A stretch of 24,205 nt of DNA from CAZJKE01 sp964555625 (GTDB lineage: Bacteria; Planctomycetota; Phycisphaerae; Phycisphaerales; SM1A02): NCBI GenBank assembly GCA_964555625.1, contig CAZKTE010000024.1, forward strand, positions 1 through 24,205, read 5' to 3'. The notes under the pieces were generated by a model. The model saw only the letters and a program-made list of their open reading frames with translations, did not search any database and had not been told where the DNA came from. Positions 7,663-15,081 of the stretch are shown one piece after another. Numbering within the stretch: the stretch's first letter is position 1; the number at the start of each line of letters is the position of its first letter. Position numbers and translations under genes: made by a program.

Positions 7663-10560
7663 TCAGATCTCCAGACCTCCAAGCCACGCGCTTCGCAGGT
7701 CGTCGATGGACCAGACCACATCGCCCACGCAGAGCCGCCGCGGCTGGACGAATCGGCCAACGACGGTCCATGGGAGGTCGCCAAGCACCCCCGTCAACTG
7801 ATCCATCGCATCCTCGGGCACCTCCAGCAGGTAGCGGGCGGGCTCCTCGCTGAAACAACATGCCACTAGGTCCCCGTGGCCCGCGACGGCCTCCGGGTCG
7901 AGTTCAAGCCCCAGATCGCCGCCGAATGCCATCTCCGCGGCCGCCACCAGCAGTCCGCCCTCGCTGCAGTCGTGTGCCGATCGCAGGAGTCCCTCGGTGA
8001 TCGCGCGATGGACGCCTGATGCGCGCTGCGGTCCCACCTCGCACGGGTCGTCCGGCAGGACGTGGGAGCCCGCTGCATCGGGCACCATGCCCAGCACCTG
8101 CGATCCGCCGAGCACGCCACGCGTGAGGCCCACCAGCACCAACTGGTTGCCCGCCTCCTTGGCGTCCATCGTCACGCAGGTGGCGATGTCAGGCACGATC
8201 CCGAACCCGGAGATCAGGAGCGTGGGAGGGATGCGAATGGTCCGCCCATCGTCGGTGGTGAACTGGTTGTTCAGCGAGTCCTTGCCGCTGATGAAGGGCG
8301 TGCGATAGGCCATCGCGCCGTCGTGGCAGCCCTCTGCGCAGCGCACCAGTGCACCCAGCGACTTGGCGTCCTGCACACCGCTCCAGCAGAAGTTGTCGAG
8401 GATGGCGATGCGTTGCGGGTCGGCGCCGACGCAGACCAAGTTGCGCACGCACTCGTCGATGGCGCAGATCGCCATCAGCCGCGGGTCAGCAGCCAAGCCG
8501 GTCGCCAGGCCGCTGCCGATGGCCAGACCGCGGCTCGAACCTCGCACCGGCGTGATGACGGCTGCATCACCTGGTGCACTGCCCAATGGACCAACGAGTG
8601 GCCGCAGCACGCTCCGCCCCTGCACCTCATGGTCGTACTGGTGGATCACGCACCCCTTGGATGCGATGTTTCCACTGGCAAGCAGCCGCAGCAACTGCGA
8701 CTCGAGATCCACCTCTGTTGTGCCGGCACCAGCAGTTGGCGGCGGCGTCCACGTCGCCTCGCGGGTGGCCGATGGAAGTCCACCGTGGAGGAAGTCCATG
8801 TCCAGGCGACCGACCTCATGGTCGCCGTATCGCAGTACCAGCTGGCAATCGTCGCTGCCGAAGACTCCTAGGTCGCACCACTCGGCGCCGTGCCGGTCGC
8901 AGATGGCCGCCACCGCCTCGACGTTGCCCGGCGGCACAGCGAGCACCATGCGTTCCTGTGCCTCGCTGATCCATATCTCCTCAGGAGTGAGACCCTCGTA
9001 CTTAAGCGGGGCCTGATCGAGCTGCACGACAGCGCCGAGGTGCTCGCCCATCTCCCCGACCGCGCTGGAGAAACCGCCTGCGCCACAGTCGGTGATGGCG
9101 CTGAAGAGGCACCCCTCTTCTGCGTCTCTGGCCTCGAGGATCGCGTCGAGGGCCATCTTCTCCGTCACGGGATTGCCGATCTGCACAGCGTGGGCAAACT
9201 CGTCCGCGTGGGTGTCCGTCAGTTCCGCAGATGAGAACGTCGCGCCGTGGATGCCGTCGCGACCGGTGCGGCCGCCGACGGCGATGATGCGATCGCCGCT
9301 CTGTGGGTCGCCGGACACGGCGTCGCGAGGCATCACGCCCACGCATCCACAGAAGACTAGGGGGTTCCCAACATAGTCGTCATCGAACCAGATGCTGCCG
9401 TTGAGCGTCGGAATGCCCATGCGATTCCCATAGTCGCGTATGCCCCGGACCACTTCGCCAAGCACCCGCCGCGGTTGCAGGCAGCCGGCGGGCACGTCCT
9501 TCATGTCGAGGTTCCCGACGCAGAAGACGTCCGTGGCGGCAACCGGCCGAGCAGAGAGCCCGGTGCCCATGATGTCGCGAATGCAGCCGCCGATCCCGGT
9601 GGCGGCCCCGCCATAGGGCTCTATCGCCGACGGATGGTTGTGCGTCTCGCACTTGAAGCAGACGGCGTGCTCGTCGTCGAAGGCGATGATGCCGGCGTTG
9701 TCGACGAACACGCTCAGGCACCAGTCGATCCCATCGTCCATCAGGTCCCGCGTGGCTTGGGCGATCGTGGACTTCAGGAGGTTGTGCACCGTCACCGAGC
9801 CGTCATCGTGCCGCTCCCAACCCGGGCTCTCGCCATCGGGCACCGGGCCGCTGTAGCGAATGGTTGCCTTGAGGGTTTTGTGCACGCAGTGCTCAGACCA
9901 GGTCTGCGCCAGCGTCTCAAGCTCGATGGCACGTGGGTCGCGACCCTGTCCTAGATAGTGTTCCTGGATGGCCTGCATCTCGGGCAGGTCCAGGAAGAGA
10001 TGCGCGTCGCGTGAGAGTCGTTCGAGCCCGGCGTCATCGAGGTCGGAAAGCAGAACGTCGGCACCCTCCATGTCGTGGGCATGCCCGGACTCGAACGCCT
10101 CCGGGTGCCAGGGTGATCCGTGAATGCCGTGAATGACTGTGTTCGCAAGACACCGGTCGACGAGTTTCCGGGCTGCGTCAGCATCGACGCCATGGAGGTC
10201 ATAGCGGCGCCCGGTCACGACCTGCACCGCTGTTCCCAGCAGTCGCTCGACGGCCAGTTCCACGGCCTGTGCGTCCGGGTCCATCACGCCGGGAAGTGGA
10301 TGAACCTCGATCAAGGCATCCGCGGCCGCGGGCGCGGCCCCGATGGTTGCCTGCTCCGTGACGGGGTCGGCGAGTACCTCGTCTGCCAGGCGACGTACTG
10401 CAGCCTCATCGAGATCGCCCTCGACCAGGTAGACGCTGGTCGTGTCGATGCGTGACGGGAGTTGTGAGAGCCCGGCAGACTCCGCTTGGCGCCGCGCGGC
10501 GTCGCCGCGCGGATCGCCTGCGTCGGTCGTCGGGCGAACCTCGATACGGTGCACTGCCAT
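7663..10560 (-). CDS. purL: Phosphoribosylformylglycinamidine synthase PurL with fused tandem PurS-like N-terminus
   Basis: PurL converts FGAR, ATP and PurQ-derived ammonia to FGAM. The 965-residue protein is between small PurL (about 740) and large PurL (about 1300). Residues about 84-145 read like PurS (VHPLPGVMDPDAQAVELAVERL then KLVDRCLANTVIHGI). Residues 1-75 look like a second, more divergent copy (EVRPTTDAGDPRGDAARR, YLVEGDLDEAAVRRLADEVLADPVTEQ). The synthase core follows, with TWSEHCVHKT (about 220-229), CETHNHPSAIEPYGGAATG (about 304-322), ITDCGAGGFSSAVGE and SGKDSLNNQ. No separate purS is seen nearby. ATG 10560 is preceded by GAGGTG with 7 nt spacing and by TACCAT at 10589-10584. 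It heads the purL-purQ-membrane protein cluster. Confidence 0.96.
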   Translation of the reverse strand: MAVHRIEVRPTTDAGDPRGDAARRQAESAGLSQLPSRIDTTSVYLVEGDLDEAAVRRLADEVLADPVTEQATIGAAPAAADALIEVHPLPGVMDPDAQAVELAVERLLGTAVQVVTGRRYDLHGVDADAARKLVDRCLANTVIHGIHGSPWHPEAFESGHAHDMEGADVLLSDLDDAGLERLSRDAHLFLDLPEMQAIQEHYLGQGRDPRAIELETLAQTWSEHCVHKTLKATIRYSGPVPDGESPGWERHDDGSVTVHNLLKSTIAQATRDLMDDGIDWCLSVFVDNAGIIAFDDEHAVCFKCETHNHPSAIEPYGGAATGIGGCIRDIMGTGLSARPVAATDVFCVGNLDMKDVPAGCLQPRRVLGEVVRGIRDYGNRMGIPTLNGSIWFDDDYVGNPLVFCGCVGVMPRDAVSGDPQSGDRIIAVGGRTGRDGIHGATFSSAELTDTHADEFAHAVQIGNPVTEKMALDAILEARDAEEGCLFSAITDCGAGGFSSAVGEMGEHLGAVVQLDQAPLKYEGLTPEEIWISEAQERMVLAVPPGNVEAVAAICDRHGAEWCDLGVFGSDDCQLVLRYGDHEVGRLDMDFLHGGLPSATREATWTPPPTAGAGTTEVDLESQLLRLLASGNIASKGCVIHQYDHEVQGRSVLRPLVGPLGSAPGDAAVITPVRGSSRGLAIGSGLATGLAADPRLMAICAIDECVRNLVCVGADPQRIAILDNFCWSGVQDAKSLGALVRCAEGCHDGAMAYRTPFISGKDSLNNQFTTDDGRTIRIPPTLLISGFGIVPDIATCVTMDAKEAGNQLVLVGLTRGVLGGSQVLGMVPDAAGSHVLPDDPCEVGPQRASGVHRAITEGLLRSAHDCSEGGLLVAAAEMAFGGDLGLELDPEAVAGHGDLVACCFSEEPARYLLEVPEDAMDQLTGVLGDLPWTVVGRFVQPRRLCVGDVVWSIDDLRSAWLGGLEI

Positions 10561-10583
10561 GCGGGATCCACCTCGGAACGGGC

Positions 10584-10589
10584 ATGGTA
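10584..10589 (-). promoter_or_regulatory. Putative -10 box for purL
   Basis: TACCAT on the minus strand, 23 nt before ATG 10560. This gives a leader of about 17 nt that contains the GAGGTG Shine-Dalgarno sequence, unlike the leaderless genes nearby. Confidence 0.5.
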
Positions 10590-10612
10590 CCAGCGGAGCG
10601 CCGCGCGATCGA

Positions 10613-10618
10613 TACCAT
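10613..10618 (+). promoter_or_regulatory. Putative -10 box for rnhA (leaderless)
   Basis: TACCAT with 7 nt to ATG 10626. The transcript would begin at or next to the start codon. No Shine-Dalgarno sequence is present. Confidence 0.55.
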
Positions 10619-10625
10619 GCCCGCG

Positions 10626-11084
10626 ATGTCCAGCCAACCCCGCTACGACCTGTTCACTGATGGCGCCTGCCTGGGCAATCCCGGGCCCGGCGGCTGGGCC
10701 TACATCCTGCGAGACCTTGCCGGCGGCGAGGAAGTGGTGGCAAGTGGCGGGGATCCAGGAACAACCAACCAGCGAATGGAGGCGATGGCTGTCCTCGAGG
10801 CCCTGCGTTCACTGCAGGAGCCCTCTCAGGTCCACCTGCATGCCGACAGCCAGTACGTCACCAAGGGGCTGCTCGAGTGGATGGACGGGTGGATCGCCCG
10901 AGATTGGCGAAACAGCAGCCGAAAGCCGGTTGCAAACCAGGACCTCTGGCGACCGCTGGCGGAGTTGCGCCAGCAGCACGCCATCGAGACCACCTGGATC
11001 AAGGGCCACGCGGGCCATCCCGAGAACGAGCGATGCGACAGCCTAGCCCAGGCAGCCGCTGAGATCGCCGCACGCAGCGGCTGA
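10626..11084 (+). CDS. rnhA: Ribonuclease HI
   Basis: RNase HI degrades the RNA strand of RNA-DNA hybrids. At 152 residues it is close to the 155-residue E. coli enzyme. All catalytic residues are present: Asp12 in FTDGACLGNPGPGG, Glu52 in NQRMEAMAV, Asp74 in HADSQYV, His128 in KGHAGHPENERCD and Asp138 in the same block. The basic handle segment WRNSSRKPVANQDLW is present too. I chose ATG 10626 because the TACCAT box is 7 nt upstream and the protein then begins just before the conserved first strand. An ATG at 10617 (MPAMSS) overlaps the -10 box and is less likely. A hairpin follows 14 nt after the stop. Confidence 0.97.
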   Translation: MSSQPRYDLFTDGACLGNPGPGGWAYILRDLAGGEEVVASGGDPGTTNQRMEAMAVLEALRSLQEPSQVHLHADSQYVTKGLLEWMDGWIARDWRNSSRKPVANQDLWRPLAELRQQHAIETTWIKGHAGHPENERCDSLAQAAAEIAARSG

Positions 11085-11097
11085 TCCATGCGCTGGA

Positions 11098-11125
11098 GCC
11101 TCGCGGCGAGCATTGCCCGCGAGGC
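11098..11125 (+). terminator. Possible terminator hairpin between rnhA and rpsL
   Basis: GCCTCGCGG (11098-11106) pairs perfectly with CCGCGAGGC (11117-11125) around a 10-nt loop. It lies between the rnhA stop and the rpsL promoter, where a terminator is expected. Only a short T pair (CTT) follows, so termination by this hairpin alone is uncertain. Confidence 0.5.
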
Positions 11126-11148
11126 TTGCCCCCGTGTCCTGCCCCCTC

Positions 11149-11154
11149 TACCAT
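11149..11154 (+). promoter_or_regulatory. Putative -10 box for rpsL-rpsG
   Basis: TACCAT within CTACCATGTG, a 10-mer repeated exactly at 12198-12207 before another gene. The start site would be near 11161, leaving a leader of about 21 nt before ATG 11182. Confidence 0.5.
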
Positions 11155-11181
11155 GTGCGGCTCGCAACTGGATAGGCACGA

Positions 11182-11553
11182 ATGCCCACCATCAATCAAC
11201 TCGTACGCAAGCCTCGCCGCAGCCCGAAGGCCAAGTCCAAGGTCCGCGACCTGGACCAGTGCCCGCAGAAGCGCGGCGTCTGCCTGCAGGTGCGCACGGT
11301 CACCCCGAAGAAGCCCAACTCGGCACTTCGCAAGGTCGCCCGTGTTCGCCTGTCCAACGGCAAGGAAATCACCGCGTACATCGGTGGCGAAGGCCATAAC
11401 CTCCAGGAGCACTCGATCGTGCTTGTCCGCGGCGGCCGCGTTCGCGACCTCCCAGGTGTCCGCTACCACGTCGTCCGCGGCGCACTCGACACGCTTGGCG
11501 TGGACGGTCGTCGTCAGGGACGCTCTAAGTACGGAACCAAGCGCGGCAGGTAA
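11182..11553 (+). CDS. rpsL: 30S ribosomal protein S12
   Basis: S12 lies at the decoding centre and interface of the small subunit. The 123-residue protein matches bacterial S12 along its full length: MPTINQLVRKPRR, CPQKRGVC, TPKKPNSALRKVARV, TAYIGGEGHNLQEHS, GGRVRDLPGVRYH and a basic RSKYGTKRG tail. The Lys of TPKKPNS, a classical streptomycin-resistance position, is the wild-type residue. It has its own promoter after a hairpin that separates it from rnhA. rpsG follows after a structured 105-nt spacer, as in the str operon. Confidence 0.99.
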   Translation: MPTINQLVRKPRRSPKAKSKVRDLDQCPQKRGVCLQVRTVTPKKPNSALRKVARVRLSNGKEITAYIGGEGHNLQEHSIVLVRGGRVRDLPGVRYHVVRGALDTLGVDGRRQGRSKYGTKRGR

Positions 11554-11561
11554 GGGAAGTA

Positions 11562-11634
11562 ATCGTGGTCCTGAACATGGGCCTCGGCCACTGGCCGGCC
11601 CGACCACGGTGAACAGGACGCCGCCCCAGGCGGC
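11562..11634 (+). promoter_or_regulatory. Structured rpsL-rpsG intercistronic region (candidate S7 regulatory site)
   Basis: The spacer folds into a long hairpin. The outer stem is CGTGGTC (11564-11570) with GACCACG (11602-11608). Next come an 8-nt 5' bulge, then GGGCC (11579-11583) with GGCCC (11597-11601), a TC bulge, and GGCC with GGCC around a 3-nt loop. A second hairpin, GCCGCC with GGCGGC (11620-11634), sits 12 nt before the rpsG Shine-Dalgarno sequence. GTCCTG (11568-11573) can pair instead with CAGGAC (11614-11619), competing with the outer stem. In E. coli, S7 represses its own synthesis by binding the S12-S7 spacer; the same role here is inference. Confidence 0.5.
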
Positions 11635-11658
11635 ATGGATGACCCGAAAGGAGCACAC

Positions 11659-12159
11659 GTGTCAGGTCGAATCACAAAGTCTGAACAGCAGCTACGCCCC
11701 GACCCGCGTTTCCACGACAAGGTCCTGGCGAAGTTCATCAACTGCATCATGCTCGACGGCAAGAAGGCTGTCGCGCAGCGCGTGGTCTACGACGCGCTGG
11801 ACCGCATCGGTGGCCGCATCAGCAAGGACAAGGACAGGGCAGACGACGCTCCCAAGGAGCCCATCGACGTCTTCCACAAGGCCCTTGAGAACGTGCGGCC
11901 GAGCGTCGAGGTGCGATCGAAGCGCGTCGGTGGTGCCAATTACCAGGTACCCATGCCGGTCACCGCGCGTCGCCGCCAGAACCTGACCTTCCGCTGGATC
12001 ATCCAGGCGGCTCGAGGTGAGAAGGGCAAGCCGATGGCGGAGCGCCTGGCACGCGAGCTCTGGGACGCATCCCGCGGCGAGGGCAAGGCCGTGACCGTCC
12101 GCGAGCAGACGCACCGCATGGCAGAGGCCAACAAGGCCTTCTCGCACTTCGCTTGGTAG
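11659..12159 (+). CDS. rpsG: 30S ribosomal protein S7
   Basis: S7 nucleates assembly of the 30S head by binding the 3' domain of 16S rRNA. The 166-residue protein shows the family blocks DPRFHDKVLAKFINCIMLDGKK, ALENVRPSVEVRSKRVGG, YQVP, RWIIQAARG and HRMAEANKAFSHFAW. I chose GTG 11659 because AAAGGAG lies 5 nt upstream and the protein then begins like other S7 sequences; an in-frame ATG at 11635 lacks a ribosome-binding site. A charged insertion of about 12 residues (within RISKDKDRADDAPKEP) makes it longer than the usual 156 residues. fusA and tuf do not follow, as they would in the classical str operon; an unrelated lipoprotein gene does. Confidence 0.98.
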   Translation: MSGRITKSEQQLRPDPRFHDKVLAKFINCIMLDGKKAVAQRVVYDALDRIGGRISKDKDRADDAPKEPIDVFHKALENVRPSVEVRSKRVGGANYQVPMPVTARRRQNLTFRWIIQAARGEKGKPMAERLARELWDASRGEGKAVTVREQTHRMAEANKAFSHFAW

Positions 12160-12198
12160 TCAGTGTCTTCCCCGCAAGGCCCGTGATTCTCCTGCGCC

Positions 12199-12204
12199 TA
12201 CCAT
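12199..12204 (+). promoter_or_regulatory. Putative -10 box for the lipoprotein gene at 12211 (leaderless)
   Basis: TACCAT with 6 nt to ATG 12211. It shares the 10-mer CTACCATGTG with the rpsL promoter. A GTG at 12205 in the same frame lies immediately after the box, so it would not be transcribed. Confidence 0.55.
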
Positions 12205-12210
12205 GTGGGC

Positions 12211-13101
12211 ATGGTGGGTGTACTCGTGGCGTTGGCCCTCGCATGTGGCCCCGATCTCGACGCGAATCCGATCTCGGCGAGCAACGAGGCAATGCGCCTT
12301 GTTGGCATCGAGGCGCAAGAGGCGGTCGAGACGCGACGGCTGCCTCGTCGAACGGCCAGCTTTGCTGAGCACTTCCCGCACGAGATTGAGCTGGTCACCC
12401 TGCAACGTCGCCTAATGCGCCGCGGTGATCGTGATCCAATGATCGACGCCTATGTGCGATGGCAGATCACGGGGTTCGACGTGGCCCTGGAGCAGATGAC
12501 CTTCACGGAATTCGGGCGGTTTCTCGACGACCTTCCGGCGCTGATCGAGGATCCGCGAGCCGATGCGTGGCTCGTGCAGGCCATCTCCTCGGTGGCCGGT
12601 GAAGAGCAGCAATTGGACGCCCCCACTGCCGCGTCACTGAAGTCACGATGGGGAGAAGTAGGCCCGCGGCGACGTGTTGCAGCGCGGCTCAACACCGCTG
12701 GCCTCGGACTTCGGGAGTGGATCATCTCGCAGGTCGACGCTGACAACGGCCTCCTGGCACTGGCGCATCTGGAACGCATGCAGGCGCTGGTCGCCGGCGG
12801 CTGGCCGGTCGAGCAGGCCATCAGTGTCACATCCGAAGCCTTTGACGCCATCGCCGCAAACGGCGGCGTGCCGATCGAGGAGGGTCGGCGCCTAGCGGCA
12901 ATCCTCGAGCAGCTCGCCGGGCAGCGACGTATGGCAATCGCCGCCGTCTCCGTCACCGACGAGAGACGCGTGGAGGTGAAGTGGGCCGAGACCGCACTCG
13001 ATGACTTCAGGTTGCGGGCGCTGCTGCGGTCTCTGAAGCACACAGAGGGCGGTGGCTCCGACGGCTTCCTCGGCCATGACTACGGGAGTGAGGAAGGATG
13101 A
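12211..13101 (+). CDS. Hypothetical lipoprotein
   Basis: This 296-residue protein has a short hydrophobic N-terminus with a lipobox (MVGVLVALALAC), so it is probably lipidated at Cys12 and exported, although the usual positive residue before the hydrophobic stretch is missing. The rest is mainly helical and charged, with no motif I recognise. ATG 12211 is preferred over GTG 12205 because of the -10 box 6 nt upstream. The stop overlaps the start of the E1-like gene as ATGA, so the two are translationally coupled. That link to a MoeB/ThiF-type enzyme is the only functional hint and may mean nothing beyond shared transcription. Confidence 0.75.
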   Translation: MVGVLVALALACGPDLDANPISASNEAMRLVGIEAQEAVETRRLPRRTASFAEHFPHEIELVTLQRRLMRRGDRDPMIDAYVRWQITGFDVALEQMTFTEFGRFLDDLPALIEDPRADAWLVQAISSVAGEEQQLDAPTAASLKSRWGEVGPRRRVAARLNTAGLGLREWIISQVDADNGLLALAHLERMQALVAGGWPVEQAISVTSEAFDAIAANGGVPIEEGRRLAAILEQLAGQRRMAIAAVSVTDERRVEVKWAETALDDFRLRALLRSLKHTEGGGSDGFLGHDYGSEEG

Positions 13102-14171
13102 CCGATCGCTACCACCGCCAACGGCTCGTCCCGGACATCGGCGACGAGGGGCAGGAGTCGATAGGCGCATGCTGCGCAGCCCTCGTGGGTATCGGCGCGC
13201 TTGGCAGCGCCGTAGCTGACCACCTTGTTCGCGCCGGCGTGGGCTCGTTGATCGTGATCGACCGAGACGTCGTCGAGGAGAGCAACTTGCAGCGACAATG
13301 TCTCTTCGACGAGGAGGACGTGGCGGGGCATCGGCCCAAGGCAATCGCGGCCGCCGAGCGGCTCGCCCGGATCAATAGCCGGGTCGAGGTTCATGCCCAC
13401 GTGGTGGATCTCGTTGCCTCCAATGCGCTGAGACTGCTCGACGGGGCAGACCTGCTGATCGACGGGCTCGACAACTTCCCGACGCGGTACCTGCTCAACG
13501 ACATCTCCGTCGCGCACCACGTGCCGCTGGTGTTCGGAGGCGTCGTTGCGACCCGCGGAAACGCAATGACCATCCTGCCCCGCGCCGCCGCGGCCCGAGA
13601 GCCCTGGTCGGGGCGGATCTCCTGGCGTGATGATCAGGCCACGCCCTGCCTGCGATGTCTCTTTCCCGAACCGCCGCCGCCAGGCACTGCCGAGACATGT
13701 GATACGGCCGGCGTGCTCGCGCCGACGGTTGCCACCGTGGCGGCGATGCAAGCGATGGACGCCATCAAGCTCATGGCCGGTCGCATTGATGCCGTGCAGG
13801 CGGGGCTGACGGTTATTGACCTCTGGAATCGCGAGTCTCGCACGCTCTCGGCGTCATCGCCCATGGAGGCATGCCCGTGCTGCGGCGACGGAACATTTGC
13901 GTACCTCGACGCCATGGCCGGACAGGATCCCACCACCCTGTGTGGGCAGGACGCCGTTCAGGTCCCCGGTGCCGGCGAGGTAGATCTCGATGCCGTGGGA
14001 AGTCGCCTCGCTTCTCACGGTGAGGTCACGGTGACGCCATGGCTGGTGCGGACCGCCCTGCGGGAGGAGGGCCTGAATCTCACCTGCTTCCAGGACGGTC
14101 GCGTGGTCGTACACGGCACGACCGATGCGGGTCGTGCACGAGCCATCTGCGCGAGGTTCATCGGCGCCTGA
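13098..14171 (+). CDS. MoeB/ThiF/HesA family adenylyltransferase (E1-like)
   Basis: These enzymes adenylate the C-terminal glycine of a small ubiquitin-like sulphur carrier (MoaD or ThiS type). The 357-residue protein has the nucleotide-binding GIGALGS (31-37) and the arginine block SNLQRQ. It also has GLDNFPTRYLLND, two zinc-binding pairs (CLRC, Cys184/187; CPCC, Cys259/262) and the active-site Cys201 in ETCDTAGVLAPT. The last 80 or so residues form an extra alpha/beta domain (VDLDAVGSRLASHGEVTVTP, FQDGRVVVHGTTDAGRARAI). As I recall, this extension occurs in some ThiF/HesA-type proteins, but it is not a rhodanese. The start has GAGGAAGG immediately before it and overlaps the lipoprotein stop. 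No carrier protein gene lies beside it, so molybdopterin and thiamine roles cannot be separated. Confidence 0.9.
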   Translation: MTDRYHRQRLVPDIGDEGQESIGACCAALVGIGALGSAVADHLVRAGVGSLIVIDRDVVEESNLQRQCLFDEEDVAGHRPKAIAAAERLARINSRVEVHAHVVDLVASNALRLLDGADLLIDGLDNFPTRYLLNDISVAHHVPLVFGGVVATRGNAMTILPRAAAAREPWSGRISWRDDQATPCLRCLFPEPPPPGTAETCDTAGVLAPTVATVAAMQAMDAIKLMAGRIDAVQAGLTVIDLWNRESRTLSASSPMEACPCCGDGTFAYLDAMAGQDPTTLCGQDAVQVPGAGEVDLDAVGSRLASHGEVTVTPWLVRTALREEGLNLTCFQDGRVVVHGTTDAGRARAICARFIGA

Positions 14172-14183
14172 CGGCGCTGCCCC

Positions 14184-14189
14184 TATACT
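14184..14189 (+). promoter_or_regulatory. -10 box for panB (leaderless)
   Basis: TATACT, the closest match to the TATAAT consensus in this set, with 7 nt to ATG 14197. It lies in the 25-nt gap after the E1-like gene. No Shine-Dalgarno sequence is present. Confidence 0.6.
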
Positions 14190-14196
14190 CGTCGGA

Positions 14197-15081
14197 ATGG
14201 CGGATCCAGTCAGCAGCATCGAGCACAAGCCCGCCTTCGGCGCCACCTGCCTGGAGGGTCCGGTCACCTTGCGCACCATTCGACGCTGGATGCGGGACCA
14301 GTCTCGTTTTGCGTGCCTGACCTGCTACGACGCGACGACCGCTCGGTGGTTGGCCGAGGCGGGCCTGCCAACGCTCCTGGTGGGCGACACTGCCGCCGAG
14401 ATGATCCTGGGGCACGAGAGCACGATTCACGCGCCGCTGGACTTCATGGTCACGATCACCGCTGCAGTGAAGCGAGGCGCTCCGGACACATTCGTCATGG
14501 GTGACATGCCGTTTCTCAGCTATCAGGTCGATGATGCGCTGGCCATCGAGCACGCGGGCCGGTTCATCGTGGAAGGCCACGCGGACGCCGTGAAACTGGA
14601 GGTCGACCACCGGTTCCTCGACACCTTTGCCGGAATCTGCCGGGCTGGCATTCCAGCCATTGCCCACCTTGGTTCGCGACCCCAGCAGTCCAAGCAGACA
14701 GGCGGCTACGTCTCGGCTGGCCGAAGCGCCAAGGAGGCGCAGGTGATCCTCGACGACGCCATCGCCATGGAGCAGGCGGGCGCATCCATGCTGCTGCTCG
14801 AGGCGGTCCCGGAAGATGTCTCCACCGCCGTCGTGAATGCCACGTCAATCCCTGTCATCGGCTGCGGCGCAGGTACGGCGTGCCATGGCCAGGTGGTCGT
14901 GCTGCAGGATCTGGCCGGCCTGACCAGCTGGCAGCCGTCGTTCGCCGCACCCACAGCCCATCTCGGTGATGCCTTTGTGGACCTCGCTGGGTCGTGGATG
15001 CAGCGCGTAGCCGATGGCGACCTCGGCGAGCATCCCTACCAGATGCGCCCGGGCGAAAGCGATCACTTCAACGCCAGCTGA
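14197..15081 (+). CDS. panB: 3-methyl-2-oxobutanoate hydroxymethyltransferase (ketopantoate hydroxymethyltransferase)
   Basis: PanB transfers a hydroxymethyl group from methylene-THF to ketoisovalerate, the first step of pantothenate and CoA synthesis. The 294-residue barrel protein shows the family order TCYDATTARWLAEAG, LLVGDTAAEMILGH (metal ligand Asp64), VMGDMPFLSYQ (metal ligand Asp103), AVKLE (Lys133), AHLGSRPQQ, LLLEAVP (Glu202, general base) and IGCGAGTACHGQVVVLQDLAG. Several blocks differ from the consensus (AHLGSRPQQ for GHIGLTPQ, DTAAEM for DSLGMV), so it is a divergent member. I chose ATG 14197 because of the TATACT box 7 nt upstream; 24 further open codons overlap the E1-like gene. 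No panC or panD is nearby. Its 3' end overlaps the convergent ABC gene by 19 nt. Confidence 0.92.
   Translation: MADPVSSIEHKPAFGATCLEGPVTLRTIRRWMRDQSRFACLTCYDATTARWLAEAGLPTLLVGDTAAEMILGHESTIHAPLDFMVTITAAVKRGAPDTFVMGDMPFLSYQVDDALAIEHAGRFIVEGHADAVKLEVDHRFLDTFAGICRAGIPAIAHLGSRPQQSKQTGGYVSAGRSAKEAQVILDDAIAMEQAGASMLLLEAVPEDVSTAVVNATSIPVIGCGAGTACHGQVVVLQDLAGLTSWQPSFAAPTAHLGDAFVDLAGSWMQRVADGDLGEHPYQMRPGESDHFNAS

Larger units (their letters stand above)
10579..10623. repeat. 11-bp inverted repeat holding the divergent purL and rnhA -10 boxes
   Basis: CGGGCATGGTA (10579-10589) and TACCATGCCCG (10613-10623) are perfect reverse complements separated by 23 nt. Each arm contains a TACCAT -10 box pointing outward, one for purL and one for rnhA. 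The arms could also be an operator for a dimeric regulator. The conserved bases extend 5 nt past each -10 box, which the promoter alone does not explain. Confidence 0.6.

Noticed and set aside
11098..11125. The rnhA-rpsL hairpin as an attenuator of rpsL
   Set aside because: It lies upstream of the predicted rpsL promoter and start site, so it would not be in the rpsL mRNA; a terminator is more likely.
10999..11658. 219-codon minus-strand frame opposite rpsL
   Set aside because: It is antisense to ribosomal protein S12 and to the structured spacer, and has no recognisable domain.
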